Positions 15,299 to 23,080 of a stretch of DNA of 27,857 nt are shown here, one piece after another (the first letter of the stretch is position 1; each line of letters begins with the position of its first letter). The DNA is taken from positions 1 to 27,857 of the forward strand of contig JAGLYS010000191.1 of the NCBI GenBank assembly GCA_023132105.1, in the 5' to 3' direction. The position numbers and the translations under genes were made by a program. Source of the stretch: Caldifarciminota bacterium. GTDB taxonomy: Bacteria > Hydrothermota > 32-111 > QNBC01. A model generated the notes under the pieces. The model saw only the letters and a list, made by a program, of their open reading frames with translations, ran no database searches and had not been told where the DNA came from.

Positions 15299-16044
15299 AA
15301 GCTGGAATTGACATAGGCAGTAGAAGTATAAAAATCTATTTTGAAATTAACGGAGATCCTATTAGAAAGAAAATTGATACAATATCCTTTTTTAAAAACT
15401 ATTTATCTTCGGATAATGATATGTTAAAGATTGAAAATAATGATTTATTCAACGGATATCATCCGGATGAAATAATTGCTACCGGTTATGGAAAACTTGC
15501 AACTAACATTAAAACTACGAAAACAATCTCTGAAATAATAGCCCACGCAGTAGGAGCTATGGAATCTACGGGAGAAAAAAACTTTATTCTCGTTGATATC
15601 GGAGGACAGGATACCAAGGTAATAAAAATATCCGATTGTAATGTTGTTGATTTTCAAATGAATAACAAATGTGCGGCGGGAAGTGGCAGATACATTGAGA
15701 ATATGGCACAAATACTCGGTTTATCGATTAATGATATTTCAAGCAGGGTGAAAAATCCCATAAGAATCGATTCGACATGTACCACATTTGGGGAATCGGA
15801 AGTATTGGGAAAATTCTTTGAAGATAATAGCATTGAAAATATTGCAGCTGGTATTAATGAAGCTGTTGCCAGGAGATTGATTCCTATGATACGGAAATAT
15901 AATAGTAATACTATATTTGTTTCCGGTGGTGTGGCAAATAACAGTGCTGTAATCAGTTTTTTATCTACTGGTTTAAGTTTAGATGTAAAACGAATAGATT
16001 TTCCGGATTTTAACGGTGCATACGGGTGTTATAAATATGAATAA
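15295..16044 (+). CDS. ATP-dependent activator of the HgdB-like enzyme (BadF/HgdC family)
   Basis: This 249-aa ASKHA-fold ATPase belongs to the HgdC/BadF/BcrA family, homodimers with one bridging [4Fe-4S] cluster that inject low-potential electrons into a partner at the cost of ATP. Phosphate-binding loops are DIGSRSIK (6-13) and DIGGQDTK (101-108), and the adenosine motif is VSGGVANN (209-216). Cluster cysteines are C126 (NNKCAAGSGRYIE) and C162 (DSTCTTFGESE). Its ATG overlaps the stop of the HgdB-like gene and its end overlaps queC by 8 nt, so the pair is co-translated with the preQ0 genes. The source of reducing equivalents (ferredoxin or flavodoxin) is not in the window. Confidence 0.93.
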   Translation: MKAGIDIGSRSIKIYFEINGDPIRKKIDTISFFKNYLSSDNDMLKIENNDLFNGYHPDEIIATGYGKLATNIKTTKTISEIIAHAVGAMESTGEKNFILVDIGGQDTKVIKISDCNVVDFQMNNKCAAGSGRYIENMAQILGLSINDISSRVKNPIRIDSTCTTFGESEVLGKFFEDNSIENIAAGINEAVARRLIPMIRKYNSNTIFVSGGVANNSAVISFLSTGLSLDVKRIDFPDFNGAYGCYKYE

Positions 16045-16717
16045 AAAAGCTGTTGTATTGCTAAGCGGTGGTCTGGATTCAACAACAACATTGGTTTATG
16101 CTTTGAATAAGGGCTATATTGTTTCTGCGATTACATTTGATTATGGTCAAAGACACAATATTGAAATTAAAAAGTCTATTTTAACAACAAAGAAATATAA
16201 TATTAAACATTTAATCTTTCCCATTCCATTGGATTTAATAGGGGGATCTGCTCTTACTGACAATATAGATGTTCCGGAACATAGCCTTGAAAATATTGGT
16301 AATGCTATCCCTATAACATATGTTCCTGCTCGAAATATAATTTTCCTGTCAATTGCTTCGGCATGGGCAGAAGTACAAAATATAGAAAATATATTTATCG
16401 GTGTTAATATGCTTGATTATAGCGGATATCCTGATTGTAGGAACATATTTATCAAATCTATGGAAAAATCTTTAACACTTGGAACAAAATTGGTAGATTT
16501 AAATAGAAAAATCAAGATTCATACACCACTTTCCGATTTAAAAAAATTTGAAATTATTCGACTCGGCATTGATCTTGATGTTGACTATTCGCTCACTTCA
16601 AGCTGTTATAATCCTGATAAGAAAGGAAGAGCTTGTGGAAAATGTGATAGTTGTAAACTTAGATTGCAAGGATTTAAAGCAATAGATATTTCTGATCCTG
16701 TTCCATATATAATATAA
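16037..16717 (+). CDS. queC: 7-cyano-7-deazaguanine (preQ0) synthase
   Basis: QueC uses ATP and ammonia to turn 7-carboxy-7-deazaguanine into the nitrile preQ0. The 226-aa protein starts MNKKAVVLLSGGLDSTTTL, which holds the PP-loop SGGLDS. ITFDYGQRHNIE and VPARNIIFLSIA are conserved, and the zinc-binding C-terminus has four cysteines, SCYNP...ACGKCDSC. An upstream GTG-type start would add seven residues inside the activator gene; ATG 16037 matches the family. It overlaps the activator by 8 nt and is the last gene of the operon, followed by a strong hairpin. Confidence 0.96.
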   Translation: MNKKAVVLLSGGLDSTTTLVYALNKGYIVSAITFDYGQRHNIEIKKSILTTKKYNIKHLIFPIPLDLIGGSALTDNIDVPEHSLENIGNAIPITYVPARNIIFLSIASAWAEVQNIENIFIGVNMLDYSGYPDCRNIFIKSMEKSLTLGTKLVDLNRKIKIHTPLSDLKKFEIIRLGIDLDVDYSLTSSCYNPDKKGRACGKCDSCKLRLQGFKAIDISDPVPYII

Positions 16718-16739
16718 CATATTTTTTATTCTGCTTATA

Positions 16740-16775
16740 AAGAAAGACAGGATATCAATTTATCCTGTCTTTCTT
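16740..16775. terminator. Hairpin terminator between convergent genes
   Basis: The arms aagaaagacaggata and tatcctgtctttctt (15 bp, perfect) enclose a 6-nt loop between queC (ends 16717) and the flavoprotein gene (ends 16786). The U-tract is weak on both strands. The position suggests a two-way terminator. Confidence 0.75.
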
Positions 16776-16785
16776 CTATATGAAA

Positions 16786-18126
16786 TTATAGTTTAGCAAT
16801 ATTCTGTGCAGCAGTAATTATTGGATAGATTGTTGGTGCAGCAGTTAACTTCGGATGAGTAGCAATTTGAAGCATTGCTATTTCATTTGCAGTCATTCTT
16901 TTCTGAATAGCAACAGCTATCACATTAATTAATTCGCCTACTGAGATCCCACCTCTTAACTGTCCACCAAGAAGAACTTTTGTATTTTTACTAAATATAA
17001 GTTTAACAACAATTTTTTCTGTTCCCTTAATAGCTCCCGGATGTTTATCAGGTGCTTCGGAAGTTGCAACAACAATATCGAATTTTTCATCCTTTGCAGT
17101 ATTTTCGGTAAGACCTGCTGATCCCAATGCTAACCTGTTTATATATGTTGAAAATGCTGCAATCGTTCCGGGATTTGTTCTTATTGCTTTAATACCGTAT
17201 AGATTTGCTCCGGCGATTCTTGCTTCTGCTGTTGCTGTCGAAGCAAGCATTACGGGTGAATGATCCCTTGTAAAAAAATCTCTTTTCTCGGCACAATCAC
17301 CTACAGCAAATATATTTCTATCTGTTGTTCTCATATAATCATTAACCCAAATACCACCACCTCTTCCAATTCGAAGATCACATTTTTTAATACATTCTAT
17401 ATTCTGTATTGCTCCAATACCGAGAATTACCATGTCAGCCGGCAATTCAGTGCCATCTTCCAATTTTACTGCTGTGGCTTTATCTGCTCCAACAATTTCA
17501 ACAACTTTACTATTCAAATGAAGTTTAATACCTTTTTCTATTAATTTATCTGCAGCTGCTTCACAAAATTCATCATCAAAGGCATTAAGTAAAACATTAG
17601 GAAGCATTTCAACTATTGCAACATTTTTATCTTCAAGAGAGGCAACCTCATCGGCCATTTCTATACCAATAAATCCACCACCAATGACAACAATATTTTT
17701 TACAGCTTTTGCCTTCTCTACCATTTTCTTGAGGTAGATTAAATCCTTTTTAATCGGATATACCCCGATTTTATCAATCCCCTCTATTGGTGGTACAATG
17801 GGTTTCGAACCGGTAGCGATTACGAGTTTTTCATATTGATATTCATTTCCGGATTTTGTTTTCACAATCCTATCTATTTTATCTACATCTATTGCCTCAT
17901 CAATAACTACTTTAATGCCCTTTGATTCAATACCGGTTGTTTTTAATGCATTTTTATCCGGGTCATCAAGTGTAGCAAACATATAAGGAATACCACATGG
18001 TATTACACCGGCATCTACGCTTTTCATAACTGTAATATCTTTCTCCGGATAATATCCTTTAGCTGTCATAGCTGTAATAATCCCTGCCGGACCTCCACCA
18101 AGTATTAAAATATCTGTTTTATTCAT
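16786..18126 (-). CDS. CoA-disulfide reductase / NADH oxidase-type flavoprotein
   Basis: This FAD-dependent pyridine nucleotide-disulfide oxidoreductase (446 aa) acts in the cytoplasm on NAD(P)H. It has an FAD-binding ILGGGPAGIITAM near the start and one active cysteine in GVIPCGIPYMF, the single-Cys arrangement of CoA-disulfide reductase, NADH oxidase and polysulfide reductase. It also has ATGSKP, the NAD(P)H-binding VIGGGFIGIEMADEVA, and the second FAD motif IFAVGDCAE. The C-terminal dimer domain contains GGQLRG. No rhodanese domain is fused. Two ATGs lie close together: 18132 touches AGGAGGT, so 18126, 6 nt from it, is preferred. The exact acceptor (CoA disulfide, polysulfide or O2) cannot be read from sequence. 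Confidence 0.9.
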   Translation of the reverse strand: MNKTDILILGGGPAGIITAMTAKGYYPEKDITVMKSVDAGVIPCGIPYMFATLDDPDKNALKTTGIESKGIKVVIDEAIDVDKIDRIVKTKSGNEYQYEKLVIATGSKPIVPPIEGIDKIGVYPIKKDLIYLKKMVEKAKAVKNIVVIGGGFIGIEMADEVASLEDKNVAIVEMLPNVLLNAFDDEFCEAAADKLIEKGIKLHLNSKVVEIVGADKATAVKLEDGTELPADMVILGIGAIQNIECIKKCDLRIGRGGGIWVNDYMRTTDRNIFAVGDCAEKRDFFTRDHSPVMLASTATAEARIAGANLYGIKAIRTNPGTIAAFSTYINRLALGSAGLTENTAKDEKFDIVVATSEAPDKHPGAIKGTEKIVVKLIFSKNTKVLLGGQLRGGISVGELINVIAVAIQKRMTANEIAMLQIATHPKLTAAPTIYPIITAAQNIAKL

Positions 18127-18154
18127 CTTCATACCTCCTGTTATATGTGATTGA

Positions 18155-18182
18155 AATATATCACTATCCTATCTTTTGTCAA
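18155..18182 (-). promoter_or_regulatory. Promoter of the flavoprotein gene
   Basis: On the minus strand TTGACA (18182-18177), a 16-nt spacer and TATATT (18160-18155) precede AGGAGGT and the ATG, giving a leader of about 20 nt. Confidence 0.7.
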
Positions 18183-18282
18183 GAAGAATACTGGAAGGAA
18201 TGGATTTAATCCTCTATTCTCTCCTTAAACTGGTTAATATGTGACATTTTAGCATTGTAACATCAATGAAGTCATATTGGTG
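18183..18282. other. Intergenic DNA between divergent promoters
   Basis: About 100 nt separate the flavoprotein promoter from the tRNA promoter. I see no gene, fold or clear repeat in it. Confidence 0.5.
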
Positions 18283-18311
18283 TTGACATACAATAAAAAA
18301 TATTATATATT
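18283..18311 (+). promoter_or_regulatory. Promoter of tRNA-Ala and probably the envelope operon
   Basis: TTGACA (18283-18288), a 17-nt spacer and TATATT (18306-18311) place the transcript start near 18318, about 11 nt before the tRNA. No terminator or second promoter is visible between the tRNA and the following gene. Confidence 0.8.
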
Positions 18312-18328
18312 TTTTAAATAAATTCAGA

Positions 18329-18401
18329 GGGGCTATGGCGCAGCTGGGAGCGCGTTTGACTGGCAGTCAAAAGGCCACGGGTTCGAATCCCGTTAGCTCC
18401 A
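18329..18401 (+). tRNA. tRNA-Ala (anticodon GGC)
   Basis: The cloverleaf folds fully: acceptor ggggcta/tagctcc, D stem gcgc/gcgc, anticodon stem tttga/tcaaa with loop ctggcag, and T stem acggg/cccgt with loop ttcgaat. The anticodon GGC is at 18362-18364. The G3-U70 pair (18331/18398), the alanine identity element, is present, and the discriminator is A (18401). The 3' CCA is not encoded. It decodes GCC and GCU codons. Confidence 0.97.
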
Positions 18402-18425
18402 CTTTTTGTTAATATAGGAGGTAAG

Positions 18426-18926
18426 ATGAAAATAAACAAGAAATATCTCATATTGTTATTCGCAGTTTTGGTTCTAATAGGATGTACAAAATACGATAAT
18501 TTTAGCGACAGAGCTAAAATCAAGCAAGCAGAAAGAAACTTATCAAATGTTAAAAATAATTTGGAAAGGTATTATCTCGATAATATAACTTTCCCACCTG
18601 ATGGAGCTGATTTAAAACAATATATCGGTGAATTTTTTACAACAACAGATACAGCCGGCAATACAGTTGATAAATGGAACACTGATGTAGTTAATGCTTT
18701 TCATAATAAAAAAATCCATTATGAAACACCTGATTCCTTAAAAACCTATTACATTTGGGTACAGGCAAATGACAAATCACATACTATGTTATCCGAGGGA
18801 ACAAAATCCTTCAAAGATCCGATCAAGACAAAGGAATTGAGAGATAAGGACAAAATAGCCCTTGAAGAAGCTATTAGAAAGAATAAATTAAAAGCAGAAA
18901 AAGCTGCAAGAAGAAAAAGGAAATAG
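18426..18926 (+). CDS. Lipoprotein with a GspG-like pseudopilin domain
   Basis: This 166-aa protein has a clean lipobox, LIGC, with the lipidated cysteine at 20. The next part (AERNLSNVKNNLERYYLDNITFPPDGADL, then VDKWNTDVVNAF and PDSLKTYYIWVQANDKSHTM) follows the globular part of GspG-type major pseudopilins (a helix, YYLDNGxYP, DPWG, YELxSxGxDG). It lacks the prepilin leader and hydrophobic N-helix, so the domain would hang from a lipid anchor. The C-terminus is very basic (KNKLKAEKAARRKRK). AGGAGGT precedes the ATG, which lies 24 nt after the tRNA. It probably forms an operon with the next genes. The fold assignment is my reading of the pattern, not an alignment. Confidence 0.7.
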   Translation: MKINKKYLILLFAVLVLIGCTKYDNFSDRAKIKQAERNLSNVKNNLERYYLDNITFPPDGADLKQYIGEFFTTTDTAGNTVDKWNTDVVNAFHNKKIHYETPDSLKTYYIWVQANDKSHTMLSEGTKSFKDPIKTKELRDKDKIALEEAIRKNKLKAEKAARRKRK

Positions 18927-18935
18927 GAGGGTTCT

Positions 18936-20093
18936 ATGAAAATAATCCTATTAATAATTCTGACTTTCTCAATTTTGTATATAGGTTGTGCAACAACTGA
19001 GGGAAACAAAGGCACTAATGATATTACATTTGAGGATACACTTGAAACAGGTATAGGAATTGGTACGGTTGAAGATACCGGACACAGAAACCCAAATGAA
19101 TCGTATGATATAGGATGTACAAGCTATATAAACAAAGATTACCAACATGCTGAAATAATGTTAAAAAAGGCTATTGAAGATAGCATCAAATTTATCGATG
19201 CTTATATATTATTATCTCATGTATATTTTGATATGGGATTGAATGATGCTTCCGAACAGACCATTTTAAATGCAATGAAAATATCCCCTAATAACACCAA
19301 ACTTTATTATTCATTAGGAAGATTTTATACCAATATTTGCAATTATGACAAAGCGAATAGTATGTATTATAAAGCTTTGAAAATAGATCCTAATTATGCT
19401 TATGCATATCTCGGACTTGGTTTCAATTGCGAAAAATGTGAAAAGATACGGGAATCATTAAGTTTCTATAAAAAAGCTTATGAATTAAAACCAAAAGAGG
19501 AAGAATTCGCAATTGCATATAGCAAAGCATGTATTCAAGTTAATGAATATGAAAAAGCTTTACCTATACTTGAATGGCTATCTGTACAACACCCTAATGA
19601 TATAAAAATAAAATTGGATTTAGGTGATGCTTATATCGAAGCGAAACAATACAATAAAGCAATTGAAGTATTTAAAATAGTTTCGGAAAAATCTCCTAAC
19701 TTTGCCCCTATATATACACGAATTGCACAAGCTTATGAACATTTAAGAAAATACAATACTGCTAAATCATATTTCGAAAAAGCAATTAAGGTAAACCCAA
19801 AAAGCGAACCTGCATATACCCTTTATGCACAGATGTATATATATAAACTGAAAAAATATCGAGAAGCTCGCACAGTGCTTGACAGAGCATACAAAATTAA
19901 TCCGAACAGTGCTGCTGTCTTGGCTTTGAAGGGAGAAACATATCTCCATACGAAAAATTGGAATACTGCTATATCATATTATAGAAAAGCACTTACAAAG
20001 AACGATCCGAACTGGAATGCTTTTTCGAATAAAAGAATTAAATACGCAAATGAAAGGAAGGATGAAGAAAGAAAGCAAAAGGAAGGATGGTGA
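18936..20093 (+). CDS. TPR-repeat envelope (lipo)protein
   Basis: The 385-aa protein begins with a short hydrophobic signal ending ILYIGCATT. Cysteine 18 may be lipidated, though the -3 residue is tyrosine, which is unusual. About nine TPRs run from residue 55 to 370 (for example TKLYYSLGRFYTNICNYDKANSMYYKALKIDPNYAYAYLGLG), ending in a charged tail. Such proteins are scaffolds, often for outer-membrane or pilus assembly. It is 9 nt after the lipoprotein gene, with AGGAGGG before its ATG, and 8 nt before the DUF4845-like gene. The partner is unknown. Confidence 0.85.
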   Translation: MKIILLIILTFSILYIGCATTEGNKGTNDITFEDTLETGIGIGTVEDTGHRNPNESYDIGCTSYINKDYQHAEIMLKKAIEDSIKFIDAYILLSHVYFDMGLNDASEQTILNAMKISPNNTKLYYSLGRFYTNICNYDKANSMYYKALKIDPNYAYAYLGLGFNCEKCEKIRESLSFYKKAYELKPKEEEFAIAYSKACIQVNEYEKALPILEWLSVQHPNDIKIKLDLGDAYIEAKQYNKAIEVFKIVSEKSPNFAPIYTRIAQAYEHLRKYNTAKSYFEKAIKVNPKSEPAYTLYAQMYIYKLKKYREARTVLDRAYKINPNSAAVLALKGETYLHTKNWNTAISYYRKALTKNDPNWNAFSNKRIKYANERKDEERKQKEGW

Positions 20094-20101
20094 TCTGAAT
20101 A

Positions 20102-20452
20102 ATGAAATTCTTCTGGACACTAATAACAATTTCAATAATTGCACTTATAATATATACTTGTATTTTATTTATAGGAATAAGGGTAAAGCGTGCAGATTTA
20201 AAAGATCGTATTGGTACGGAATTGACATATGAAGGTACTGCCGCTACAGAGGAAAAATTAAGGGATAAAATAAACACTTTTCTTGATGAAAAAAATATAA
20301 ATATTCCCTATGATAATGTACAGATAAATGCAGATTGGACAAAATTAACTGTAAAAATCACATACCCAGATAGTATTATTCTTTTCAATAAATTTAAAAT
20401 ATATAAAATTATATTTACAGTTGAAGATACTGTATATTTTAATAATCAGTAG
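20102..20452 (+). CDS. Single-pass membrane protein, DUF4845-like
   Basis: This 116-aa protein has one N-terminal membrane segment (3-27) and an outside domain with LRDKINTFLDEKNINIPYDNVQINADWTKLTVKITY and a closing IIFTVEDTVYF. This matches the pattern of DUF4845 proteins (short helix, then beta strands, often near lepB). Function is unknown. It follows the TPR protein by 8 nt, and its last 32 nt overlap the proposed start of the outer-membrane protein. The ribosome site is weak (GGATGG about 13 nt away), so translation may be coupled to the upstream gene. Confidence 0.62.
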   Translation: MKFFWTLITISIIALIIYTCILFIGIRVKRADLKDRIGTELTYEGTAATEEKLRDKINTFLDEKNINIPYDNVQINADWTKLTVKITYPDSIILFNKFKIYKIIFTVEDTVYFNNQ

Positions 20453-21746
20453 CAGTCTGTTCCTTACGGACTGCTCTTCCCCCTTGAGAAAATATTATCT
20501 AAGAAATGTCAAATGCAATACGGAATTATTGTATCACTATTTTGAAAAAGCAAAAAGCAAAAATATATCTTTGAAAGAAGTATCTCATATATCTCAAACA
20601 ATCATCAATGATTACAATGACCATGGATTTCCATTCGCAAAAATTACAATAGAAAATAATATTCGGTTCGATACTTTAGATATTCTTGTTAACATTGAAA
20701 AAGGGGAACATATGATTGTTAATGATATTGTTTCCAATGATATAGGATCTATTAACTATGTTAGACATTGGAAAAAGGATATAATTGATAAGTCATATAA
20801 TCAATCATCGATTGAAATTCTTCTTTATAAAATAGAAAATATATCTTTTGTTGTATCAGTGGAAAGTCTTGTGATTTTCAAGAAAGAAAAAATATTTAAC
20901 ATTTATATTCCTATAAAATCAAATTTCAAATCAACATTAAAAGGTAATTTGAATTACTCTGTTAATAACCTAACAGGTAATATACAATTTCATACAAATA
21001 ATCTATTTAAAAGATCTGCATATTTAATTGCTGATTATTATTCTTCGAGACATATTATGAATATAACTATTAATACCATATTGAAAAATATAAACTATTC
21101 TGATTATGGAATATCTTCTCTGATAAAATACGAAAGAAGAGATACAAGCGAATATTTGTATGATTTGAATTTATCTTTAATGTATCAATCCTCTTCATCA
21201 TATAGCACAGGTCTTGGTTTTGGTTTCATTAGTATTGGTGGTATGAATAATATATTTAAAAAATATATTATATATTCACAATTATTAAGTATAGGATATT
21301 CTAATTTGCGATTTTATATATATGGGTATGATAACAATCGCGATTATTATTTGTCAATAAACGCTTTTATAAACTCAGAATTGCTTTTAAATAATATTCT
21401 ATTTAGAAACGAAAATTTTACTATATATAATTACCCGAATATAGAATTTGTTGATATAGAAAAACACAATATCTCAGGATTTTGGGGAATAAGAAGCTAT
21501 AAATCTCATCATTTACTGGAAAACAATTTTATTCTAATGAGAAATGATATTAGTTATCTTATAACAAAACAATTCTCCGTTGGAGTACTTTTTGACTGTG
21601 CATATTTTGGGAATTTTGTATATGGAATAGGACCAATTTTTAACTTAAATAATTCCAATTATACTCTATCAATGTCTATAGCTACTTCTTCGTTGAGTAA
21701 TATCGCAAGTTCTATTATTTCAGGAGCGATTTCCTACGATTTCTAA
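20421..21746 (+). CDS. Omp85-like outer-membrane barrel protein with a POTRA-like domain
   Basis: The 441-aa protein has a hydrophobic signal (MKILYILIISSSLFLTDCSS), a POTRA-like segment (about 45-105, with DYNDHGFPFAKITIE and TLDILVNIEKGEHMIVNDI) and then alternating strand-rich sequence beginning GNLNYSVNNLTGNIQFHTNNLFKRSAYLIADYY, as in TamA/BamA-type barrels. It ends in F, the usual C-terminal outer-membrane signal. The only in-frame start near the signal is TTG 20421, inside the previous gene and with no ribosome site; the next Met is far inside. It is the last gene of the operon. Its 3' end overlaps mltG on the other strand by 32 nt. The exact family is uncertain. Confidence 0.68.
   Translation: MKILYILIISSSLFLTDCSSPLRKYYLRNVKCNTELLYHYFEKAKSKNISLKEVSHISQTIINDYNDHGFPFAKITIENNIRFDTLDILVNIEKGEHMIVNDIVSNDIGSINYVRHWKKDIIDKSYNQSSIEILLYKIENISFVVSVESLVIFKKEKIFNIYIPIKSNFKSTLKGNLNYSVNNLTGNIQFHTNNLFKRSAYLIADYYSSRHIMNITINTILKNINYSDYGISSLIKYERRDTSEYLYDLNLSLMYQSSSSYSTGLGFGFISIGGMNNIFKKYIIYSQLLSIGYSNLRFYIYGYDNNRDYYLSINAFINSELLLNNILFRNENFTIYNYPNIEFVDIEKHNISGFWGIRSYKSHHLLENNFILMRNDISYLITKQFSVGVLFDCAYFGNFVYGIGPIFNLNNSNYTLSMSIATSSLSNIASSIISGAISYDF
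20451..20475 (+). other. Hairpin at the DUF4845-like stop / barrel-protein start
   Basis: The arms agcagtctg and cggactgct pair over 9 bp with one G-U around a 7-nt loop. The hairpin begins inside the stop codon of the upstream gene and lies in the signal-peptide codons of the next. No U-tract follows, so an attenuator or translation-control role is as likely as termination. Confidence 0.4.
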
Positions 21747-22686
21747 CAATTCTAATCTTCTTATTGTGTTCTTTCAGACTTAGTGAAAACAGGTGATGAC
21801 CATCGACATCAGCAACAAAATACAGATAATTTGTTTGTGCCGGATATAATGCTGCTCTAATTGCCATTCTCCCCGGATTGCAGATAGGTCCCGGGGGAAG
21901 TCCGTAATATATGTATGTATTATAAGGAGATTTATATTTTAAATCTTTATATGTAAGTCGTTCCTTATGATATCCCATAGCATAAATTACTGTCGGGTCA
22001 CACTCAAGGCGATATCCTTTCTTAAGTCTATTGTAGTAAACACTGGCAATCATTGGCATTTCAGATGTAAATTTTGCTTCTGCCTGAATTAGTGATGCCA
22101 TAGTAATTATATTCATTCGGGTATTATTTTTTCTATATACATATCTTGCTGATTCCTCTTCATAAACCTCATTAAAATGATTAATTAAAACCTTTACAAT
22201 TTCATCCAAATTTGAAAATCTACTGAAGTTATATGTATCCGGGAATAAGAATCCTTCAAGCGATTCCCCTTTAATCCCATATTTCTTTAATACTGTTTTG
22301 TCATAAGCATAATTAATAAATATTGATTTTTTAATGTTTAAATACTTCTCAATAAGCTTCGTTATATTTCTAATATTGTATCCTTCGGGTATCGTGATTT
22401 TTATCTGTTCTGTTTCTCCTTCTAAAAGCATTTCAATCACCTTAAATACAGACATATTCCTTTTAAATTTGTATGTTCCTGATTTTATACTCTTCTCTTT
22501 TCCTTTTAATTTTACTATGATTTTAAATGTATTTTCACTCGAAATCACATTCTTTGTTTTCAATCTATGTGCAATTGAAGAGATATTTGCACCCTTAGGA
22601 ATAGTTACATAAACTATTTTTTCTTTTCTACTACAACCAATTTGCAGTATCAAAATAGCAATACTATATATCAATAGTCTTTTCAT
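21715..22686 (-). CDS. mltG: Endolytic murein transglycosylase MltG (YceG)
   Basis: MltG cuts nascent peptidoglycan strands at the inner membrane and may end their synthesis. The 323-aa protein has an N-terminal membrane anchor or signal (3-17, ending IGC), a LysM-like region (IPKGANISSIAHRL, SGTYKFKRNMSVFKVIEML), EGFLFPDTY (144-152) and the catalytic region MASLIQAEAKF with the family glutamate E203. ASVYYNRLKKGYRLECDPTVIYAMG and the C-terminal SPYNTYIYYGLPPGPICNPG are also typical. ATG 22686 is preferred over the TTG at 22692. It overlaps ruvX by about 23 nt, a known neighbour pair in many bacteria. Its 3' end overlaps the convergent barrel gene. Confidence 0.95.
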   Translation of the reverse strand: MKRLLIYSIAILILQIGCSRKEKIVYVTIPKGANISSIAHRLKTKNVISSENTFKIIVKLKGKEKSIKSGTYKFKRNMSVFKVIEMLLEGETEQIKITIPEGYNIRNITKLIEKYLNIKKSIFINYAYDKTVLKKYGIKGESLEGFLFPDTYNFSRFSNLDEIVKVLINHFNEVYEEESARYVYRKNNTRMNIITMASLIQAEAKFTSEMPMIASVYYNRLKKGYRLECDPTVIYAMGYHKERLTYKDLKYKSPYNTYIYYGLPPGPICNPGRMAIRAALYPAQTNYLYFVADVDGHHLFSLSLKEHNKKIRIVRNRRKSLLK

Positions 22687-23080
22687 TATCAATAAATCTT
22701 TTTAATATAACATAGGCGGATATAGAATCCATATCATAATGTTTTTTACCTGGCGTTTTCTCTAATAATTCCTTTGCATCTTCGGTTGAATAACGTTCGT
22801 CTATTCCTTTTACAATTACATTACATTCCTTTTTTATTAATTTGGCAAATTTGATTACCTCAATATAACGAAACCCTTTGCTGCCATCAACATTAAAAGG
22901 AAGACCAATCAATACAAGTACGATTTCTCTCTCCTTGACAACTGAAGATATAAAGTTTAGAGCCTGATTTCGCCTTACGGTTTTATATGGGAATGGGATT
23001 TTACCGGATATATCCGTAATGGCTGTTCCGACACTTTTTCTTCCTTCATCTATTGCTAATATGTAATTTTTTTTCAACAA
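22664..23080 (-). CDS. ruvX: RuvX/YqgF RNase H-fold nuclease (putative Holliday junction resolvase)
   Basis: YqgF proteins act in pre-16S rRNA 5'-end processing and have been called Holliday junction resolvases. Motifs are YILAIDEGRKSVGTAITD with the first catalytic Asp, LVLIGLPFNVDGS, IDERYSTEDAKELL with the central acidic residue, and DMDSISAYVILKRFID with the last Asp. No ATG gives the conserved N-terminus. TTG 23080 (or 23077) follows GAGGG by 8 nt and gives about 138 aa, the normal length; a TTG at 23104 is also possible. It overlaps the upstream membrane-protein gene by about 35 nt and mltG by about 23 nt, pointing to translational coupling. Confidence 0.9.
   Translation of the reverse strand: MLKKNYILAIDEGRKSVGTAITDISGKIPFPYKTVRRNQALNFISSVVKEREIVLVLIGLPFNVDGSKGFRYIEVIKFAKLIKKECNVIVKGIDERYSTEDAKELLEKTPGKKHYDMDSISAYVILKRFIDNEKTIDI

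Noticed and set aside
18314..18523. A 69-aa open frame on the minus strand over the tRNA
   Set aside because: It is the antisense reading of tRNA-Ala (GANGIRTRGLLTASQTRSQLRHSP), a well-known spurious translation.
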